A stretch of DNA of 64,000 nt from contig CM072919.1 in the NCBI GenBank assembly GCA_037013685.1, forward strand, positions 29,990,255 through 30,054,254. Reading direction: 5' to 3'. The notes under the pieces are model-generated. The model had not been told where the DNA came from, made no database searches, and saw only the letters and a program-made list of their open reading frames with translations. Position 1 is the stretch's first letter. Every line of letters begins with the position of its first letter. The translations under genes were made by a program, and so were the position numbers. Below, piece after piece: positions 60,698 through 64,000 of the stretch. This DNA comes from Acridotheres tristis. Taxonomy: Eukaryota; Chordata; Aves; Passeriformes; Sturnidae.

Positions 60698-62121
60698 CAA
60701 GCTGTCTTGGTTTAATTTTGACTTTCCCGGCCAATGCACCAAATTAATGTCTTAGGTTTGAGTTGCCAATTTAAATAAACTTATTTCTTTCTGTTGTGAG
60801 ACAGAACCAGGAGCAAAAGAGCAAGGCAGGCTTAAAACTTGAAAGGGTATAGAAGAAAATTTATTAACTACATAAACAAAAAAAGGGGGGGGGAAAGGGA
60901 AAGAAAACAATTCAGAATAAGATTTTCCAGATCACTCCTTCCCTCCCTCTCCCAATCTTCATAACAACAAAACAAACATATAACAAATACTTCGGTCAGT
61001 GCCCAATTTAGTCTTTCTCTGTTCACTTCTGGAGAGAGAAGCCTCTTGTTGAAGTTGCAGGGATGTTTCCCACAAGAAGGAAAAAAAAGTTCTCTTGTGG
61101 TTTTATCTTTCACGATTTGCATCCGCCCGGGAATCTGCAACCGTGATGCTCCTCTCAATTCTACAGCCGTCCCAAAGTTGTAGATGTGGGTCATGTCTGT
61201 TCCATGGGGTATTACTTTTAAGAATGAAATGTTCAACAGCAACGATTCTCTCTGTCTCCTTTCTCTCTGCTCAGGCTTCATCTTCAGAAAACTGAAATCC
61301 CCTTCTTTTCTCAGGGCAGAAATTCTCAACACCGGTGTTTTTTAGTCAAATCATCTCCTAAAAAGGAACATTTCCATCCCCCCATGTCTCTTTCCATGGT
61401 TTAAAGGAATATTCAGTACATCAGTTTATTCCTACAATTTCCCAAAAAGATTTTCAGCCATTTCAGCATCTTCTCATTCTCCTTCCATCTTAAAAAAAAC
61501 TTAGCTCTTACATCACTGACTTCAGAAATCTTCTCATTCCCTTTCATATTCAAAGGAAAGGCTGGAGGCTTTGCAAATCTTATCTGAACACTAAAGAGTT
61601 AAAGTTTAACACAACTACAAAAGTTGGGCCAGGCTCAGGCCGCGCTGGGGGGGGTGGTTCGGCTGAGGTGTTAATCAGCCTTTGTGGGGCTGGGCTGCAG
61701 CCCCACACTGCTCATGGCCACCCGGGCAGGCCCAGCCCGGCCGGCAGCATAAAGAGTCAGCCTTCCCCCACGCCAGAGCAGCAGGCCGGTGGAGGAAGAA
61801 GCCGTGAAGGTCTTATCACACAACTTTTCCTCCCCCCGGCCATCGGGTCCCCCTCGTTGGCAAACGGGGCCCAAGCGGCCTCCCGAGCCTTCCCCCCCCC
61901 CTGCATGAGGGAGAGGGAAGCTCGGGTTGATGTTACCTGCTCAGCCGCCGGAAAGACAAAGAGACCCAGTTCCGGATTACCTCCTTCAAAATGTGTGTGC
62001 ACGGAGCGAACTAACTTTCTCTGATTGGCTGTTGCAGGTATCCCAACTCCCCACAGAGGAAATTCCCTTAGGAAGAACCTCTTCTGAGTTTCTTCCTCCT
62101 AAGTCAACCTATCACACAAGC
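60698..62121 (-). mobile_element. Rearranged LTR insertion: LTR + tRNA-Gly primer site + second LTR end (duplication CAAGC)
   Basis: CAAGC lies at 60698-60702 and 62117-62121. Within them the minus strand starts TGTGATAGGTTGACTT and contains a long GC-rich middle (about 61620-62000). It first reaches an LTR-like end, CAAACCTAAGACA, at 60748. Six bases later comes an exact 18-nt primer-binding site. The insertion then closes with TTAAACCAAGACA at 60703. So 45 bp beyond the first LTR end are inside the same duplication. It is not a simple solo LTR; it is an LTR, primer site and second LTR terminus with the internal region lost. The frames at 60868-61332 (minus) and 61668-62024 (plus) are LTR sequence. 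Confidence 0.83.
60724..60741 (-). promoter_or_regulatory. Retroviral primer-binding site for tRNA-Gly
   Basis: The plus strand reads TTCCCGGCCAATGCACCA. From memory this equals the 3' end of vertebrate tRNA-Gly(GCC) including the added CCA. The minus strand is therefore the complementary 18-nt primer-binding site, TGGTGCATTGGCCGGGAA, six bases after an LTR end, the normal position. Confidence 0.85.
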
Positions 62122-63169
62122 CATTAAAATGTGACAATCACATAATATCACTCTTTAAAATATTACCTTTACTTCTGATTCACTTCTGTAAATGAACAGC
62201 ATGACAAATTGCACTGCCGTGACCTGACACAGAGTACGTAGGAGTCTCTGGGGTGCATTTCCATTATTCATCAAAGCTTTTGCACCTGTTTCTTAGATTC
62301 CCTGGAAGTGACAGTAAAGGTACATTGATCACACTTAAAATGCTTGATCTTGGTAGTACATTTTAAAAAATACATTTTGCAAGAGAAAATCAGAATTGTA
62401 TTTGGTTTTGTTAACGTATTAGTGCTGTCTCTAGGTTTCATCACCATTTTATTTTGAAAAGTGGAATAAAAAGCAAGGAAAATATTTGGAAGGGTAAGGC
62501 TTAAGAAGTTCTCAGCCTCTTTAGTAAAGGAAAAGACCTGATTTTGTCTATTGGCAGAAAAATAGTGCAATAAATATTCAAAATCTGCAGAAGTGAAAAT
62601 GCCACTTGTAAACACTGAAACTCAAAGGTTATATTGCATTCAAAGAAATTCCTAGTTTTATTAAAAGGCACTAAGTCCCATATTTCTTGAACTGTATTGG
62701 TGCTAAGTGTACTTTACCCTCAAATAGTTAACATACTGTTTTAATAAAGCTTGTGCAAAATTTGTTTTTGATGAGGTAGCATAAATGCCAAACTAGACAC
62801 ATACCTCAAAATGAAGGCTCCAGTGGCTATAATTAGTCATGTTTTACACAGCCCAATAAAGACTGAATTTCAGGCCATATATTTATTTGTGTATCTGAAT
62901 TTTTTCACTAACTTTTGTGACTTTAAAATAATTTTGTCTATGATTGCTTCTAATTTTTTAAAAGAGATTTCATCTCCACAACTGGTGATATAATTAAAGG
63001 CGACAACTACTTAATATATCCTGTATGGCAAATTAAATCCTATATTTTCCATTCTATTTTATAAGTAAAAAAGTTAATTTAAGGGAATTCATAACAGGTC
63101 CTGATTTTCTACACAGGTCCCAGTTATAGTCTTACTATGAAAATTAATTTCTATGCAATTCTCAGAGTT
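62122..63169. other. Unassigned AT-rich sequence, no gene seen
   Basis: About 1.05 kb. A 114-codon minus-strand frame at 62271-62615 has no recognised domain and no supporting context. Confidence 0.5.
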
Positions 63170-63793
63170 TGAAACTGTCCAAACACAATGTATTTGAAGG
63201 TACAGAAGTAGCTGTGTGGCGATCACCCTGGCCAATACTCCAAACAAGGCAACCATCACCAAAGAAGCATTATATCCTAACCCTAAACCTTGGTAAGCAT
63301 TTATTTTATTTAAGTTGTGATGATCCCAAAAGAAAGTTACTAGGAGTTACGGGATTGCTTATGTAAATGCCTCATGCATATCCCTAACCCTCATTTCCCA
63401 ATTGGTTATACATACTCCTAGTTTCTAGAATGTTCTCCTTTCCTTGCATCCCCATTGGCCCTCATTTGGTGCAGTGCTCCACCCAGCCTACTGCATTGGT
63501 CCCTGTCTTCCCTTATCCCACCTCTGCACCATTTTCCCGTATACACACTGGACCCTGACCTCACGTCTGCCCCCTCTTACCACATACTTATACCCTACAC
63601 CTTTGTCTGAGCCTTCGACCACCAGCTTCCGAAGAAAACAGACCTGACTTGTTCTTTTGGTTATTGTGTTCAGTTTTTGGGCCTCCTCACATGTTTACTT
63701 TCCTTGTTATTAAAGTACGTTATTTTATCAAGTTGTGGTCATCGTACCCGCTCTTCATTTATTTTCGCCACTCTTGCCCTGATATCATGAAAC
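63170..63793 (+). mobile_element. Solo LTR, ERVK-like, with 6-bp target duplication TGAAAC (LTR 63176-63787)
   Basis: TGAAAC lies at 63170-63175 and 63788-63793. The 612-bp LTR starts TGTCCAAACACAATG and ends GCCCTGATATCA. It holds several CCAAT-type boxes (CCCAATTGG, CCATTGGCCC, GCATTGGTCC at about 63397-63500) and a TATA-like ACTTATACCC near 63586. An ATTAAA signal lies at 63709-63714, about 75 bp before the end. A 6-bp duplication is typical of beta-type (ERVK) integrases. No internal region remains. Confidence 0.82.
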
Positions 63794-64000
63794 CCAAAAG
63801 AATTGTTGAGGGCCACTCTCCTCCCGACATACCTGGATTACCCAATCAACTAAAGTGGCATGTAAAGACCTCTGTCAAAAAACTCCACACAGAGCAGCTG
63901 TATTGCTGGCATAATCAAATCAGATGCCTTCTTGTGCTCTAGCATTGGATTTAAAAACCAGAAATACAAGAAAACTAGCAAAACATATGAAATTGTTTTT
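63794..64000. other. Unassigned sequence to window end
   Basis: About 200 bp with no recognised feature. Confidence 0.5.

Noticed and set aside
60868..62024. Frames of 154 codons (minus) and 118 codons (plus)
   Set aside because: Both are inside the 60.7-kb LTR insertion; the plus-strand one only reflects its GC-rich middle.
1..64000. CRISPR arrays, bacterial operons, tRNA or rRNA genes
   Set aside because: No spaced direct-repeat arrays or RNA-gene signatures were seen. Short arrays such as 31178-31251 lack unique spacers, and the tRNA-Gly match at 60724-60741 is only an 18-nt primer site.

Overview
This window reads as a gene-poor, AT-rich stretch of a bird chromosome, most likely a songbird. 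The evidence is the repeat content: 3'-truncated CR1 LINEs carrying the ATTCTATG-type tail, and many solo LTRs of ERVL-like and ERVK-like type whose layouts match avian LTRs known to me. No host protein-coding gene, tRNA or rRNA could be supported. The open frames fall either inside retroelements and simple repeats or in AT-rich sequence with no recognisable domain. Species and family names are inference, because no database search was possible.

Layout. Positions 1-2836 are the 3' end of an endogenous retrovirus: decayed reverse transcriptase connection, RNase H and integrase, no env, then a 3' LTR (family A). Positions 2837-8000 are unassigned AT-rich sequence. Positions 8000-10160 hold three broken, same-strand CR1 pieces, followed by a 165-bp GGA/TAA/GAA microsatellite. 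From 10.7 to 20.3 kb the only clear element is one antisense CR1. Solo LTRs then appear at 20.3, 24.1, 29.9, 32.1, 33.7, 35.6, 39.9, 41.6, 53.0, 59.1, 60.7 and 63.2 kb, with a probable further LTR at 52.1 kb. CR1 fragments lie at 33.7, 45.8, 51.9 and 56.6 kb. Between these is unassigned AT-rich sequence with microsatellites and a few hairpins.

Most LTR boundaries were set by reading both ends and finding matching target-site duplications. Perfect 5-bp duplications flank the LTRs at 20.3 (GTGGT), 24.1 (GTTTG), 29.9 (ATAAG), 32.1 (GTGAT), 33.7 (CTCTG), 39.9 (GCTTG), 59.1 (GATGT) and 60.7 kb (CAAGC). A perfect 6-bp duplication flanks the one at 63.2 kb (TGAAAC). Two more, at 35.6 and 41.6 kb, have 6-bp duplications with one mismatch. 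Three solo copies (29.9, 33.7, 59.1 kb) share family A with the provirus at the window start.

The most unusual items are: (1) a 1.4-kb insertion at 60.7-62.1 kb that is LTR + an exact 18-nt tRNA-Gly primer-binding site + a second LTR end, all within one target-site duplication; (2) a 156-bp AT-rich near-palindrome at 60.3 kb; (3) two adjacent perfect hairpins at 50.3 kb; (4) a G-run in family A LTRs that differs between copies; (5) a 40-bp tandem array inside the 39.9-kb LTR. I found no convincing new gene system.
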